Made by a program: the position numbers and the translations under genes. The notes under the pieces were generated by a model, which saw only the letters and a list, made by a program, of their open reading frames with translations, was not told the origin of the DNA and ran no database searches. A DNA stretch of 64,000 nt from assembly GCF_001514265.1 (NCBI RefSeq), contig NZ_KQ949007.1, positions 26,434-90,433 on the forward strand. The letters run 5' to 3'. This stretch comes from Streptomyces resistomycificus (GTDB lineage: Bacteria; Actinomycetota; Actinomycetes; Streptomycetales; Streptomycetaceae). This document shows, piece after piece, positions 8,300 through 17,477 of this stretch (the stretch's first letter is position 1; the number at the start of each line of letters is the position of its first letter).

Positions 8300-8503
8300 G
8301 GGTACCGTCCTGAAGAGCGTTCGCGTGCGGTGCGCGTCAACGCAGAAGCGGCGCGCGCCGAGGTGATGGGGGATGCGAATTCAGCAGGACGGGCGACACA
8401 CGCAGCCCGCATAGCGGACGAGGTCCACATGGACCTTCCGCCACAGGTGCACACAGGTGTCGATCACGATCCGGAGTACACCATGGTGGTGCGGGCCGGT
8501 CAA

Positions 8504-8539
8504 CTCGCTGTCACTATGTGGACGCACAGTGACAGCGAG
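8504..8539 (-). terminator. Inverted repeat, candidate terminator downstream of the FAD monooxygenase gene
   Basis: Perfect 12-bp arms CTCGCTGTCACT (8504-8515) and AGTGACAGCGAG (8528-8539) with a 12-nt loop. It starts about 50 nt past the stop of the monooxygenase gene and lies upstream of the cysteine dioxygenase gene. There is no U-run, as is common in high-GC actinomycetes; an operator role cannot be excluded. Confidence 0.55.
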
Positions 8540-8587
8540 CACAGTGGCCGGCACGAACCGATCACCACTCAGCTCGAGCCACCCAGC

Positions 8588-10237
8588 TCACCTCGAGCCG
8601 GCCGCAGCCCCCGCTCCCGCCCCTGCCCCCGCTTCCGCCCGCACCGGCCCGCCCAGCGCCGCCTCCGCCGCCGCGTACAGGTCGGCGGGACGGACTCCGG
8701 TCAGTGCCGTGACGAGGTGACCGTCGGGCCGTACGAGAAGGACGGTGTGCGGGGCCGCTCCCGGGTACTCCTCGGCGACCAGCAGCTCGGCGGCGTGCGG
8801 CAGCGCGGACACCGCCGCCGCCAGCCGGGGCATGATCCCGGCGCTCACCCAGTGCTTGCGCTCCCACACGCCGGTGCCCGGCGCGATCAGTACGACCAGC
8901 AGCGCGCCGCGACCGAGGCGGTCCCGCAGCTGTACGAAGGAGCCGTCCTCCGCGGTCACCCGCACATCGGTGACCGGCGCGCCCGGCGCCGTGTCGACCG
9001 GGGCCCGTCCCTCGATGTGCCGGGGTGCGAGCGGTGAGTCGGCGTACGAGCCCGGCGCACCCAGGACTCCGCGCCCCAGGTGACCGTCCGCGAGCAACGC
9101 GTCGTGGCCACGGGCCCCGCCGGAGACGTACGCGCGCAGGCCACCGCCTCCGCGCAGCAGCGGCAGCGCCTGGTCGGCGGCGCGCAGCCGGGCGGAGACG
9201 GCCGCGCGCCGCTCCTCCTGGTAGCTGTCGAGCAGCGCCTCATGCGGACCGTGGTGCCAGGCCAGCGCCAGTTTCCAGGCGAGGTTGTCCGCGTCCCTGA
9301 TGCCCTCGTCGAGGCCCTGGGTGCCGAGCGCGCCCAGGAGGTGCGCGGCGTCCCCGGCGAGGAAGACCCGTCCGACGCGCCAGCGGCGGGCCAGCCGGTG
9401 GTGGACCGTGTGGACGCCGGTGTCCAGGAGTTCGTACGACGGTGTCGAGCCGTCGGCCCACCCGGCCAGGGTCTCCCGGACCCGGGCCACCAGCTGCTCG
9501 GGCGTGACCAGGTCCTTGCCCGGCGGCAGCAGCCAGTCGAGGCGCCACACCCCGTCCGGCAGGGGACGTCCGGTGATCTCGCCGGCCGAGGGGCCGGCCG
9601 TGCGCCATGGCGGTGTTCGATGAAGCAACGCCTGGTCGGGCCAGGGGAGTTCCGTACGCAGTGCCGCGACGGCGTGTCGTTCGACCGACGTACGGCCCGG
9701 GAAGCGGATGTCCTGGAGCTTGCGGACCGTGGAGCGGGGGCCGTCACAGCCGATCAGATAACTGCCACGCCACCAGGTGCCCTTGGGGCCGCGGGTGTGG
9801 GCGGTCACGCCCGAGGGTTCCTGTTCGATGCCGTCGAGGCGGCTGTTCACGGCGATCCTGGCCAGGCGCTCGCCGGCCAGGGCGGCGCGCAGAGCGCCGG
9901 TCAGCACGTGCTGGGCGACGTGCAGGGGAGCGGGAGTGGCCTCGCCCTCGGCGTCCGCGGCGTCCGGAGCGCCCTCGAAGATGACCTCGCGCATCACCTG
10001 CTTGCGCCGCATCGACCGCCATCCGGCCCAGTGGACGCCGGCTTCGGCGAGCGGTACGCCGGTCAGCCGCTCGATGAGGGCGGCGGTGTCCTCGCGCAGG
10101 ACGACGGTGCGCGCCAGGCGCGGTTCGTCCTTGCCCGGTCCTTCGTCGAGGACCACGGAGGGCACTTCCTGACGTGCCAGAGCGAGGGCGAGCGTGAGCC
10201 CGACGGGCCCCGCTCCGACGATGATCACCGGGTCCAC
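8588..10237 (-). CDS. FAD-dependent aromatic monooxygenase (PheA/TfdB family)
   Basis: A protein of about 549 residues from GTG 10237, which has a GGGGG element about 10 nt upstream; the frame extends to a TTG at 10327 but has no ribosome binding site there. The FAD-binding GxGxxG is at the start (VIIVGAGPVGLTLALALARQ), the DG-type motif is GCDGPRSTVRKL, and the second FAD motif is FLAGDAAHLLGALGTQGLDEGIRDADNLAWKLA. A C-terminal thioredoxin-like domain follows. The family hydroxylates phenols and polyketide aromatics with NAD(P)H and O2. The substrate is unknown and no pathway genes adjoin. Confidence 0.88.
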   Translation of the reverse strand: MDPVIIVGAGPVGLTLALALARQEVPSVVLDEGPGKDEPRLARTVVLREDTAALIERLTGVPLAEAGVHWAGWRSMRRKQVMREVIFEGAPDAADAEGEATPAPLHVAQHVLTGALRAALAGERLARIAVNSRLDGIEQEPSGVTAHTRGPKGTWWRGSYLIGCDGPRSTVRKLQDIRFPGRTSVERHAVAALRTELPWPDQALLHRTPPWRTAGPSAGEITGRPLPDGVWRLDWLLPPGKDLVTPEQLVARVRETLAGWADGSTPSYELLDTGVHTVHHRLARRWRVGRVFLAGDAAHLLGALGTQGLDEGIRDADNLAWKLALAWHHGPHEALLDSYQEERRAAVSARLRAADQALPLLRGGGGLRAYVSGGARGHDALLADGHLGRGVLGAPGSYADSPLAPRHIEGRAPVDTAPGAPVTDVRVTAEDGSFVQLRDRLGRGALLVVLIAPGTGVWERKHWVSAGIMPRLAAAVSALPHAAELLVAEEYPGAAPHTVLLVRPDGHLVTALTGVRPADLYAAAEAALGGPVRAEAGAGAGAGAAAGSR

Positions 10238-10358
10238 GGCGCGGCGCCCCCTGCCCGCGGTGGTGTCCCGAGGGACATGGGTGAACAGGAAGGTGGAGCA
10301 GGGTGCACGATCACAGAACGTATGCAACAGATTGCGGGTGCTTGCGTCAAGTGACGAA

Positions 10359-10384
10359 GGGCAGTGGCGATCATGCCACTGCCC
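10359..10384 (-). terminator. Terminator hairpin of the gluABCD operon
   Basis: Perfect 10-bp arms GGGCAGTGGC (10359-10368) and GCCACTGCCC (10375-10384) with a 6-nt loop, about 30 nt downstream of the gluD stop on the minus strand. Confidence 0.7.
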
Positions 10385-10413
10385 CCGTGTCGTTCATGCC
10401 ACTTGGCTGATCA

Positions 10414-11322
10414 TCAGATACCGCCACCTGCACCGGTTCCGAAGGAGCCCCTGATCTCGGCGGCGTTGAGCTCTTCCACGTCCTCCTTGCCGAGGACCAC
10501 GCCCGTGCTCCGCTTGCTGCGCCGCAGCCGCTTCTCCAGCCAGCCCGCGAAGCTGGTGAGAATGAAGTTGAGCACGATGTAAATGACCGCTACCACGATG
10601 AAGCTGGGGATGACGTTGGCGTAGACGGCCGCGAGTGTGCTGCGCGTGTTGAGCAGCTCGGTGAACCCGATCATCACGCCGCCCAGCGCGGTGTCCTTCA
10701 CGATGACCACGAGCTGGCTGACGATGGCCGGCAGCATCGCGGTGACGGCCTGCGGCAGCAGGACGTTGGTCATCGTCTGGCCCTTGCGCAGACCGACCGC
10801 CATAGCGGCCTCCGACTGGCCCTTCGGCAGGGACAGGATGCCGGCCCGGACGATCTCGGCGAGGACGGACGCGTTGTAGAGCACGAGGCCGGTGACGACC
10901 GCGTACAGGGGCCGCTCCTCGGTGCTGACGCCCGTGTAGCGGGCGTAGAACTCGTTGGCGAACAGCATCAGCAGCAGCACCGGGATGGACCGGAAGAACT
11001 CGACCACCGCACCGGCCGGAACCCTCACCCAACGGTGGTCGGAGAGGCGGGCGATGCCGAAGAGCCCGCCCAGCGGAAGGGCGATCACCATGGCGAGAGC
11101 CGCCGCCTTCAGCGTGTCGGCCAATCCTGGCAGCAGGTACGTCGTCCAGGCCTGCGACTCGGTGAACGGCTTCCACAAGGCCCAGGTCAGCTGGTTCTTG
11201 TCGTCCATGGTCTGCCAGACCCACCACAGGAGCAGGAGCAGCAGGACGAAGAAGACCACCGAGAAGAGGACGTTGCGCCTCTTGGCGCGGGGCCCCGGAG
11301 TGTCGTAGAGGACGGAGCTCAT
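10414..11322 (-). CDS. gluD: Glutamate ABC transporter permease GluD
   Basis: A 302-residue inner-membrane permease of the polar amino acid (HisMQ) type. An N-terminal hydrophobic helix (FSVVFFVLLLLLLWWVW) is followed by the permease domain. The ABC-contact EAA loop is LPKGQSEAAMAVGLRKGQTMTNVLLPQAVTAMLP, followed by a GVMIGFTELLNTRSTLAAVY segment typical of Glu/Gln permeases. A charged C-terminal tail of about 50 residues follows the last helix. The ATG overlaps the gluC stop by 4 bp. Confidence 0.95.
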   Translation of the reverse strand: MSSVLYDTPGPRAKRRNVLFSVVFFVLLLLLLWWVWQTMDDKNQLTWALWKPFTESQAWTTYLLPGLADTLKAAALAMVIALPLGGLFGIARLSDHRWVRVPAGAVVEFFRSIPVLLLMLFANEFYARYTGVSTEERPLYAVVTGLVLYNASVLAEIVRAGILSLPKGQSEAAMAVGLRKGQTMTNVLLPQAVTAMLPAIVSQLVVIVKDTALGGVMIGFTELLNTRSTLAAVYANVIPSFIVVAVIYIVLNFILTSFAGWLEKRLRRSKRSTGVVLGKEDVEELNAAEIRGSFGTGAGGGI

Positions 11323-11993
11323 CGCTTCACCGCCAGTCGCTTGCTCAGCCAGCCCAGGATGAGGCCGGTGGGGAGGGTCAGTACCACGAACCCGAATGCG
11401 AAGACGGCGCCGATGAGCAGCGTCTGGGCCTCGTTCTCGATCATTTCCTTCATCAGGAAGGCGGCCTCGGCCACGCCGATCGCGGCGGCCACGGTGGTGT
11501 TCTTGGTCAACGCGATCAGCACGTTGGCCAGCGGGCCGATGACCGAGCGGAAGGCCTGCGGCAGGATGATCAGCGACAGGGTCTGGCTGAAGCTCAGGCC
11601 GATGGCGCGTGCCGCCTCGGCCTGGCCGAGCGGCACGGTGTTGATGCCGGAGCGGATCGCCTCGCAGACGAACGCCGCGGTGTAGGCGACGAGGCCGAGC
11701 ACCGCCAACCGGAAGCCCTGGACCTTGAAGTCGGAGGCACCCATCGTCATGCCGAAGATGTCGGCGAGACCGAGCGAGGTGAAGAGGATGATGACGGTCA
11801 GGGGAATGTTCCGGACGATGTTGACGTAGGCGGTGCCGAACCCACGCATGAGCGGGACCGGGCTGACGCGCATCGCGGCCAGGAGGGTGCCCCAGACCAG
11901 GGAGCCGACGCCGGAGAGGGCGGTGAGCTTCACCGTCATCCAGAAGGCGCCCCAAATGCTCGGGTCGTCATAGTCTGAAAGAAAGTCGAACAC
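11319..11993 (-). CDS. gluC: Glutamate ABC transporter permease GluC
   Basis: A 224-residue HisMQ-type permease, paired with GluD to form the membrane channel of the glutamate importer. It begins MFDFLSDYDDPSIWGAFWMTVKLTALSG and has the EAA loop LGQAEAARAIGLSFSQTLSLIILPQAFRSVIGPLANVLIALTKNTTVAAAIG. It starts about 98 bp after gluB, with a strong hairpin in the gap, and overlaps gluD at ATGA. Confidence 0.95.
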   Translation of the reverse strand: MFDFLSDYDDPSIWGAFWMTVKLTALSGVGSLVWGTLLAAMRVSPVPLMRGFGTAYVNIVRNIPLTVIILFTSLGLADIFGMTMGASDFKVQGFRLAVLGLVAYTAAFVCEAIRSGINTVPLGQAEAARAIGLSFSQTLSLIILPQAFRSVIGPLANVLIALTKNTTVAAAIGVAEAAFLMKEMIENEAQTLLIGAVFAFGFVVLTLPTGLILGWLSKRLAVKR

Positions 11994-12034
11994 GATCTCC
12001 CGCGCTTCCGGGTGGGTGGCGTACGTGGACAGCG

Positions 12035-12076
12035 CGGCGTGCCGCCGCCTTGATCGCGATCGGCGACGGCACGCCG
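12035..12076 (-). promoter_or_regulatory. Intercistronic hairpin between gluB and gluC
   Basis: Perfect 10-bp arms CGGCGTGCCG (12035-12044) and CGGCACGCCG (12067-12076), with a further short inner stem possible in the 22-nt loop. It begins 15 nt after the gluB stop and 42 nt before the gluC start codon on the minus strand. In solute-importer operons such elements often stabilise the binding-protein mRNA or partially terminate; that role is inferred. Confidence 0.65.
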
Positions 12077-12090
12077 GTGAACCATCGCGC

Positions 12091-12939
12091 TTACTTGACG
12101 ATGTTGCCGATCTTCGGCGCGGGCTCGTTCTTGTAGTTGGCCGGACCGAAGTTGTCCTTGACCGCCGTCTCCCAGGCGCCGTCGCTGACCATCTTCTCCA
12201 GGGCGTCGTTGATCTTGTTCACGGTCTCGGTGTCGCCCTTCTTCACGCCGATGCCGTAGTTCTCGTTGCTGAGCTTGAGACCGGTGAGTTTGAACTGACC
12301 CTTGTACTGGTCCTGCGCGGCGAAGCCCGCGAGGATCGAGTCGTCCGTGGTCAGCGCGTCCACGGAGCCGGCCTGCAGGCCGGAGATGCACTCCGAGTAG
12401 CCGCTCAGCTGCTTCAGGTTGGCCTTCGGGGCGATCTCGTCCTTGACATTCTGCGCCGAGGTGGAGCCGGTCACCGAGCACAGGTTCTTGCCGTTGAGGT
12501 CGGTGCCCTCGCTGATGTCCGAGTCGGCCTTGACCAGCAGGTCCTGGTGGGCCAGCAGGTACGGGCCGGCGAAGTCGACCTTCTTGGCACGCTCGTCGTT
12601 GATCGAGTAGGTGGCCGCGATGAACTTGACGTCGCCGCGAGCAAGCGCGTTCTCGCGGTCGGCGCTCTTCGTCTCGACGAACTCGATCTGGTTGGGCTCG
12701 TAGCCGAGTTCCTTGGCAACGTACGTGGCCACGTCGACGTCGAAGCCGGAGAACGACCCGTCGGGCTCCTTCAGACCCAGGCCGGGCTGGTCGTACTTGA
12801 TGCCGATCTTGATCTTGTCGCCGCCACCGGAACCCGAGCCGGTGTCGCTGCTGTCCTTGTCGTCGCCTCCGCATGCGGTCGCGGTCAGCGTGAGAACGAG
12901 CGCAGCGGCCGCCGCGGCGGAGACCTTGCGGAGCTTCAT
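12091..12939 (-). CDS. gluB: Glutamate-binding lipoprotein GluB
   Basis: The extracytoplasmic solute-binding subunit of the glutamate importer, 282 residues from ATG 12939 (AAAGG lies about 10 nt upstream; a second ATG at 12948 has no such site). The signal peptide KLRKVSAAAAAALVLTLTATAC ends in a lipobox, with the lipidated Cys at residue 23. A Gly/Ser/Asp linker follows, then the family 3 binding-protein fold with GSFSGFDVDVATYVAKELGYEP and AARGDVKFIAATYSINDERAKKVDFAGPYL-like segments. It lies between gluA (upstream) and gluC. Confidence 0.95.
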   Translation of the reverse strand: MKLRKVSAAAAAALVLTLTATACGGDDKDSSDTGSGSGGGDKIKIGIKYDQPGLGLKEPDGSFSGFDVDVATYVAKELGYEPNQIEFVETKSADRENALARGDVKFIAATYSINDERAKKVDFAGPYLLAHQDLLVKADSDISEGTDLNGKNLCSVTGSTSAQNVKDEIAPKANLKQLSGYSECISGLQAGSVDALTTDDSILAGFAAQDQYKGQFKLTGLKLSNENYGIGVKKGDTETVNKINDALEKMVSDGAWETAVKDNFGPANYKNEPAPKIGNIVK

Positions 12940-13027
12940 GGTGAACATCCTTTGCGTGGTGAGGAGAATGCCGTCGTTGCGGATGACACCGCCCTGGTGA
13001 TCCGGGCGCGTCAGGGGTGCGGATGCG

Positions 13028-13804
13028 TCAGTGGTGCAGGATCTTCGACAGGAAGTCCTTGGCTCGGTCGCTGCGCGGGTTGCTGAAGAACTGGTCCGGC
13101 ACAGCTTCTTCGACGATCCGACCGTCCGCCATGAACACCACCCGGTTCGCGGCCGAACGGGCGAAGCCCATCTCGTGGGTGACGACGATCATGGTCATGC
13201 CGTCACGGGCGAGCTGCTGCATGACCTCCAGCACCTCGTTGATCATCTCCGGGTCGAGCGCCGAGGTGGGCTCGTCGAAGAGCATGACCTTGGGGTCCAT
13301 GGCCAGGGCGCGAGCGATCGCGACACGCTGCTGCTGGCCGCCGGAGAGCTGTGCGGGGTACTTGTCCGCCTGGCTGGCGACACCCACGCGGTCGAGCAGG
13401 GCGCGGGCCTTCTCCTCGGCCGCCTTCTTGTCGGCCCTGCGGACCTTGATCTGGCCCAGCATGACGTTCTCGAGCACGGTCTTGTGCGCGAACAGATTGA
13501 AGGACTGGAAGACCATTCCCACGTCGGCACGTAGCCGGGCCAGCGCCTTGCCCTCCTGGGGCAGCGGCTTGCCGTCGATGGCGATCGTGCCGGAGTCGAT
13601 TGTCTCCAGGCGGTTGATGGCGCGGCACAGGGTGGACTTCCCGGACCCGGAGGGTCCGATGACCACGACGACCTCGCCGCGGGCGATCGTCAGATCGATG
13701 TCCTGGAGTACGTGCAACGCGCCGAAGTGCTTGTTGACGCTCTTCAGGACGACCAGTTCTCCGGTCGCGGCCATGTCTTCCTTGGCCACCGATACTTCGG
13801 TCAT
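13028..13804 (-). CDS. gluA: Glutamate ABC transporter ATP-binding protein GluA
   Basis: A 258-residue ABC ATPase that energises glutamate import. Walker A GPSGSGKS is at residues 50-57, the signature LSGGQQQR precedes Walker B VMLFDEPTSALDPE, and the switch segment is IVVTHEMGFA. The ATG at 13804 gives the family's usual length; an internal ATG at 13774 has a closer AAGGAAG site and could be used instead. It is the first gene of gluABCD and diverges from gluR, with about 287 bp between them. Confidence 0.95.
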   Translation of the reverse strand: MTEVSVAKEDMAATGELVVLKSVNKHFGALHVLQDIDLTIARGEVVVVIGPSGSGKSTLCRAINRLETIDSGTIAIDGKPLPQEGKALARLRADVGMVFQSFNLFAHKTVLENVMLGQIKVRRADKKAAEEKARALLDRVGVASQADKYPAQLSGGQQQRVAIARALAMDPKVMLFDEPTSALDPEMINEVLEVMQQLARDGMTMIVVTHEMGFARSAANRVVFMADGRIVEEAVPDQFFSNPRSDRAKDFLSKILHH

Positions 13805-14091
13805 CGCTCTAAGGCTCCGTCCTCCTCGGTTTCGGAGGACAGTAGTAACCACTCGCGACCAGCGTCATTACATCTGAGGGGAATCTGAGCATCACGATCC
13901 GATAGCAATCGGACACGTGTCGTAGCACTTGCGAGCTGGGCGCGTATCGGCCGGGTAACGGTAGCCGCGCGCAACCGGAACCCTCTTGACGCCGTCCTCA
14001 TCCATCAGCGTGACTGCCATGTGCACGCGCGCGTGCACACGTTTTCTGTACACAACCTGATCGTACGTCCGATGAACCGAAGGGGGCCCGG
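13805..14091. promoter_or_regulatory. Divergent gluA/gluR intergenic region
   Basis: 287 bp without a supported gene between the divergent gluABCD and gluRK units. It must hold both promoters and, by analogy with the GluR-GluK system described in S. coelicolor, the GluR binding site. I could not pick out a clear repeat or hexamer pair by eye. Confidence 0.6.
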
Positions 14092-14778
14092 ATGAGACTG
14101 CTCCTCGTCGAAGACGACAACCACGTCGCAGCCGCCCTGTCCGCGGTGCTGGCGCGGCACGGTTTCGACGTCACGCACGCCCGCAGCGGCGAGGAGGCTC
14201 TTCAGGCCCTCGTACCGGAAGGCGCCGGCTTCGGAGTCGTCCTCCTCGACCTGGGGCTGCCCGACCAGGACGGCTACGAGGTGTGCGGCAAGATCCGCAA
14301 GCGCACCAGCACCCCGGTCATCATGGTCACCGCCCGCTCCGACGTCCGCTCCCGCATCCACGGCCTCAACATGGGCGCCGACGACTACGTGGTGAAGCCG
14401 TACGACACCGGAGAGCTGCTGGCGCGGATCCACGCCGTCAGCCGGCGCACCGCCCACGAGGACGTCCCGGGCGCGAGCGACACCGCCCTGACCCTCGGCC
14501 CGGTGCACATCGAGCTGCCCACCCGTCAGGTCAGCGTGGGCGGAGCGGTCGTCCAGCTGACCCGCAAGGAGTTCGACCTGCTCGCCCTGCTCGCGCAGCG
14601 TCCCGGAGTCGTCTTCCGCCGGGAGCAGATCATCAGCGAGGTGTGGCGCACCAGCTGGGAGGGGACCGGACGCACTCTTGAGGTGCACGTGGCGTCCCTG
14701 CGCGCCAAGCTGCGGATGCCGGCGCTGATCGAGACCGTACGCGGCGTGGGCTACCGGCTCGTCGCCCCGGGCGCGTAG
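14092..14778 (+). CDS. gluR: Glutamate-sensing response regulator GluR (OmpR family)
   Basis: A 228-residue response regulator. The receiver domain has acidic residues D8/D9, phosphoacceptor Asp near 53 (VVLLDLGLPDQDGYE), Thr in VTARSD and Lys in VVKPYD. The winged-helix OmpR/PhoB DNA-binding domain is at the C-terminus (LTRKEFDLLALLAQRPGVVFRREQIISEVW, then IETVRGVGYRLV). It is divergent from gluABCD and immediately upstream of its kinase. In S. coelicolor the syntenic pair GluR-GluK activates gluABCD in response to glutamate; I transfer that role by synteny. Confidence 0.92.
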   Translation: MRLLLVEDDNHVAAALSAVLARHGFDVTHARSGEEALQALVPEGAGFGVVLLDLGLPDQDGYEVCGKIRKRTSTPVIMVTARSDVRSRIHGLNMGADDYVVKPYDTGELLARIHAVSRRTAHEDVPGASDTALTLGPVHIELPTRQVSVGGAVVQLTRKEFDLLALLAQRPGVVFRREQIISEVWRTSWEGTGRTLEVHVASLRAKLRMPALIETVRGVGYRLVAPGA

Positions 14779-14787
14779 CGGGGCCGG

Positions 14788-16173
14788 GTGCGCACACGTC
14801 TGCTCCCGCTGCTCATCATCCTGATGGCGGCCGTGCTGCTCGCCCTGGGCGTCCCGCTCGCCGTCAGCGTGGCCGCGGCCCAGCAGCAGAAGGTGGTCGT
14901 CGACCGGATCGACGACACGGCCCGCTTCGCGGCGCTCGCCCAGTTCGTCACCGACAGGCCCGGCGCGGGAAACGAGCGCCGGGACACCCTGGGCATCGAG
15001 CTGGCCAGCTACCACGAGGTCTACGGCATCCGCGCGGGCGTCTTCTACCGCAACCGCACCTCCATGGCCAAGGCGCCCTCGACCTTCGTCCTGCCGGACG
15101 AGGGAGAGGTGCGCGCCGCCTTCGGCGAGGCCCTGCTCAGCCGCCGCAGTCACGACCCGAAACAGGTGTGGCCCTGGCAGCGCAACCGTCTGGTCGTCGC
15201 CTCGCCGGTCATCCGGGACGGTGACGTCGTCGCGGTCGTGGTCACCGACTCGCCCACCGGGCAGATGCGTTCGCGCATCCTGCACGGCTGGCTGGTCATC
15301 GGCGCGGGCGAGATCGCCGCCATGCTGCTGGCCGTCGGCGCCGCGCTGCGCCTGACCGGCTGGGTCCTCAGGCCCGTGCGCGTCCTCGACGCCACCACCC
15401 ACGCGATCGCGAGCGGGGCCCTGAAGTCACGCGTCGCCGCCGCCGGCGGCCCGCCGGAACTCCGGCGGCTGGCCCGGTCGTTCAACGAGATGGCGGACAA
15501 CGTCGAGGACGTCCTGGAGCAGCAGCGTGCCTTCGTCGCCGACGCCTCGCACCAGCTGCGCAACCCGCTCGCCGCGCTGCTGCTGCGCATCGAGCTGCTC
15601 GCGTTCGAACTCCCGGAGGGCAACCAGGAGATCGCCTCCGTGCAGGCCGAGGGCAAGCGTCTGGCAGAGGTCCTGGACGACCTGCTCGACCTGGCCCTGG
15701 CCGAGCACACCGAGGCCGACCTGAGGATCACCGACATCGGTGCGCTCGCCGCCGAGCGCGTCGCGGCCTGGACACCGACCGCACAGGCCAAGGGCGTACG
15801 CCTGGTGGGGGACTGCCCGCCCACCACCGGCTGGGCCGACCCGGTCACGCTGTCCAGCGCCCTGGACGCGGTGATCGACAACGCGGTGAAGTTCACACCG
15901 AGGGACGAGACCGTCGAGGTGACGGTCGCCTCCGACGGCGACACCACCACCGTCGTGGTCAACGACAACGGGCCGGGGCTGACCGACGAGGAACTCACCC
16001 GCGTGGGCGACCGCTTCTGGCGCAGCGGCCGTCACCAGAACATCAAGGGCTCCGGCCTCGGCCTGTCCATCTCCCGCGCGCTCCTCACAGCCGGCGGCGG
16101 CTCGATCACATACGACCACCACGAGCCGCACGGCCTGACGGTGACGGTCCGGGTACCCCGATCGGCGACCTGA
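14788..16173 (+). CDS. gluK: Glutamate-sensing histidine kinase GluK
   Basis: A 461-residue membrane kinase starting at GTG 14788, 9 bp after gluR. The first helix (LLPLLIILMAAVLLALGVPLAVSVAAA) and the second near residue 175 bracket an extracytoplasmic sensor of about 140 residues. A HAMP-like linker leads to the H-box DASHQLRNPLAALLLRIELL (His near 255), then the N-box VIDNAVKF, G1 NDNGPGL and G2 GSGLGLSI. The sensor loop would detect extracellular glutamate. It is convergent with the TAXI protein gene. Confidence 0.92.
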   Translation: MRTRLLPLLIILMAAVLLALGVPLAVSVAAAQQQKVVVDRIDDTARFAALAQFVTDRPGAGNERRDTLGIELASYHEVYGIRAGVFYRNRTSMAKAPSTFVLPDEGEVRAAFGEALLSRRSHDPKQVWPWQRNRLVVASPVIRDGDVVAVVVTDSPTGQMRSRILHGWLVIGAGEIAAMLLAVGAALRLTGWVLRPVRVLDATTHAIASGALKSRVAAAGGPPELRRLARSFNEMADNVEDVLEQQRAFVADASHQLRNPLAALLLRIELLAFELPEGNQEIASVQAEGKRLAEVLDDLLDLALAEHTEADLRITDIGALAAERVAAWTPTAQAKGVRLVGDCPPTTGWADPVTLSSALDAVIDNAVKFTPRDETVEVTVASDGDTTTVVVNDNGPGLTDEELTRVGDRFWRSGRHQNIKGSGLGLSISRALLTAGGGSITYDHHEPHGLTVTVRVPRSAT

Positions 16174-16336
16174 CGTCCGTAGCGCGGTGGACCACGGAGT
16201 AGGGCAACAGGCCGAGATGCACCGCGCCTCACGCGCGTGTTTGCCTGCCGCCTTCCGATGACACGTACTGCGACGGACGACGAGACGCCCGTACGGCGCT
16301 TGCGTGACGTCTCGTACGACGCCGACGGGACGCCCG

Positions 16337-17335
16337 CTACGGCTTGACGGAGCGGTAGTAGCGCCGGGCGCCGTCGTGCAGCGCCAGCGGGTCCGTGTAG
16401 ATCGCCGTGCGGACGTCGACCAGCTGGGCGGAGTGGACGTGGGAGCCGATCTCGTCCCGGCTCTTGAGGACGGCCCGGGTCAGCCACTCGGTGAGCCGCG
16501 CATCCGTGTCCTTGCGCGTGATCAGCACGTTGGACACCGCCAGGGTCGCGACCGTGGCCCCCTTCTGGATCGAGGGGTAGGCCGACTCCGGCATGTTCGT
16601 GGCCCGGTAGTAGCGGGAGGCGCCGCCCTGGTCGTGCAGTTTGGAGACGAGGTCGGAGCCGATCGGCACGAACCGGTAGGGGTAGCCGACGGCCAGCTTC
16701 TTCAGACCCTGCGTCGGCAGACCGCCCGACCAGAAGAACGCGTCGATGTCGCCACGCTTCATCCGCTCCGGGCCGGTGTCGATCCCGTCGGCCAGCGGCG
16801 TGATGTCCTTCCGGGCGTCGATGCCCGCGGCCTTGAGCACCCGGGTGGCGATCAGCCGCACGCCCGAGAAGGGGCGCCCTATGGCGACGCGCTTGCCCCT
16901 CAGGTCCGCGACGCTCTGGACGTTCGAGTCGGGCGGGACGATGAGCTGCACGTAGTCGTCGTAGAGGCGGGCGACACCGCGCAGGCGGTCTGCGCCGGGG
17001 CCCTTGGCCAGTGCGTACGTCTCGACGGCGTCGGCCGCCGCTATGGTGAAGTCGGCCTTGCCGGTGGCCACGCGCGCGACGTTCGCCTGGGAGCCGTCAC
17101 TGGTCATCAGCCGCACCTTCAGGTCCGGCATGTCCTTGTCGAGCTCGTTGCTCAGCCGTCGTCCGTACTCCTGGTACACCCCGGCCTTCGTCCCCGTGCT
17201 GAACGTGATCGTCCCGCTCGGCGGCGCCTCGCCCAGCGGCAGAAGCCACCACAGCAGCAACCCGAGCACGACGAAGCCGGCGGCGGCTCCCTGCAGGGCC
17301 CGGCGCCTGCCGATGGTGGCGAACACTCTGGACAT
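16337..17335 (-). CDS. TAXI family TRAP-transporter solute-binding subunit
   Basis: A 332-residue protein with one N-terminal hydrophobic signal/anchor (LQGAAAGFVVLGLLLWWLLPLG). It then shows the TAXI hallmark ITFSTGTKAGVYQEYGRRLSNEL, followed by ADFTIAAADAVETY, DLRGKRVAIGRPFSGVRLIATRVLKAAG and IDAFFWSGGLPTQGLKKLA. TAXI proteins bind glutamate or other carboxylates for TRAP transporters. No TRAP membrane subunit adjoins it, so it may act with a distant permease or as an orphan sensor; its position next to gluK could hint at a link to glutamate, but that is speculation. Confidence 0.9.
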   Translation of the reverse strand: MSRVFATIGRRRALQGAAAGFVVLGLLLWWLLPLGEAPPSGTITFSTGTKAGVYQEYGRRLSNELDKDMPDLKVRLMTSDGSQANVARVATGKADFTIAAADAVETYALAKGPGADRLRGVARLYDDYVQLIVPPDSNVQSVADLRGKRVAIGRPFSGVRLIATRVLKAAGIDARKDITPLADGIDTGPERMKRGDIDAFFWSGGLPTQGLKKLAVGYPYRFVPIGSDLVSKLHDQGGASRYYRATNMPESAYPSIQKGATVATLAVSNVLITRKDTDARLTEWLTRAVLKSRDEIGSHVHSAQLVDVRTAIYTDPLALHDGARRYYRSVKP

Positions 17336-17477
17336 GCGGGCGATCCTGCCAGCCGGGGTGCGGTGCTGGCCAGGGGCGGCTTCGGGAGGGAGGTGCAGTG
17401 GGGGTAGCGGCGCAGTAGGGCCAGTGGGGGAGAGGGGCCGGGCGCCGGTGCGGGGTACCAGGGCTGGCGGCCAGGTA

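Noticed and set aside
13801..14001. Small minus-strand open frame upstream of gluA
   Set aside because: It overlaps the gluA start, shows no motif, and the region must contain the divergent promoters.
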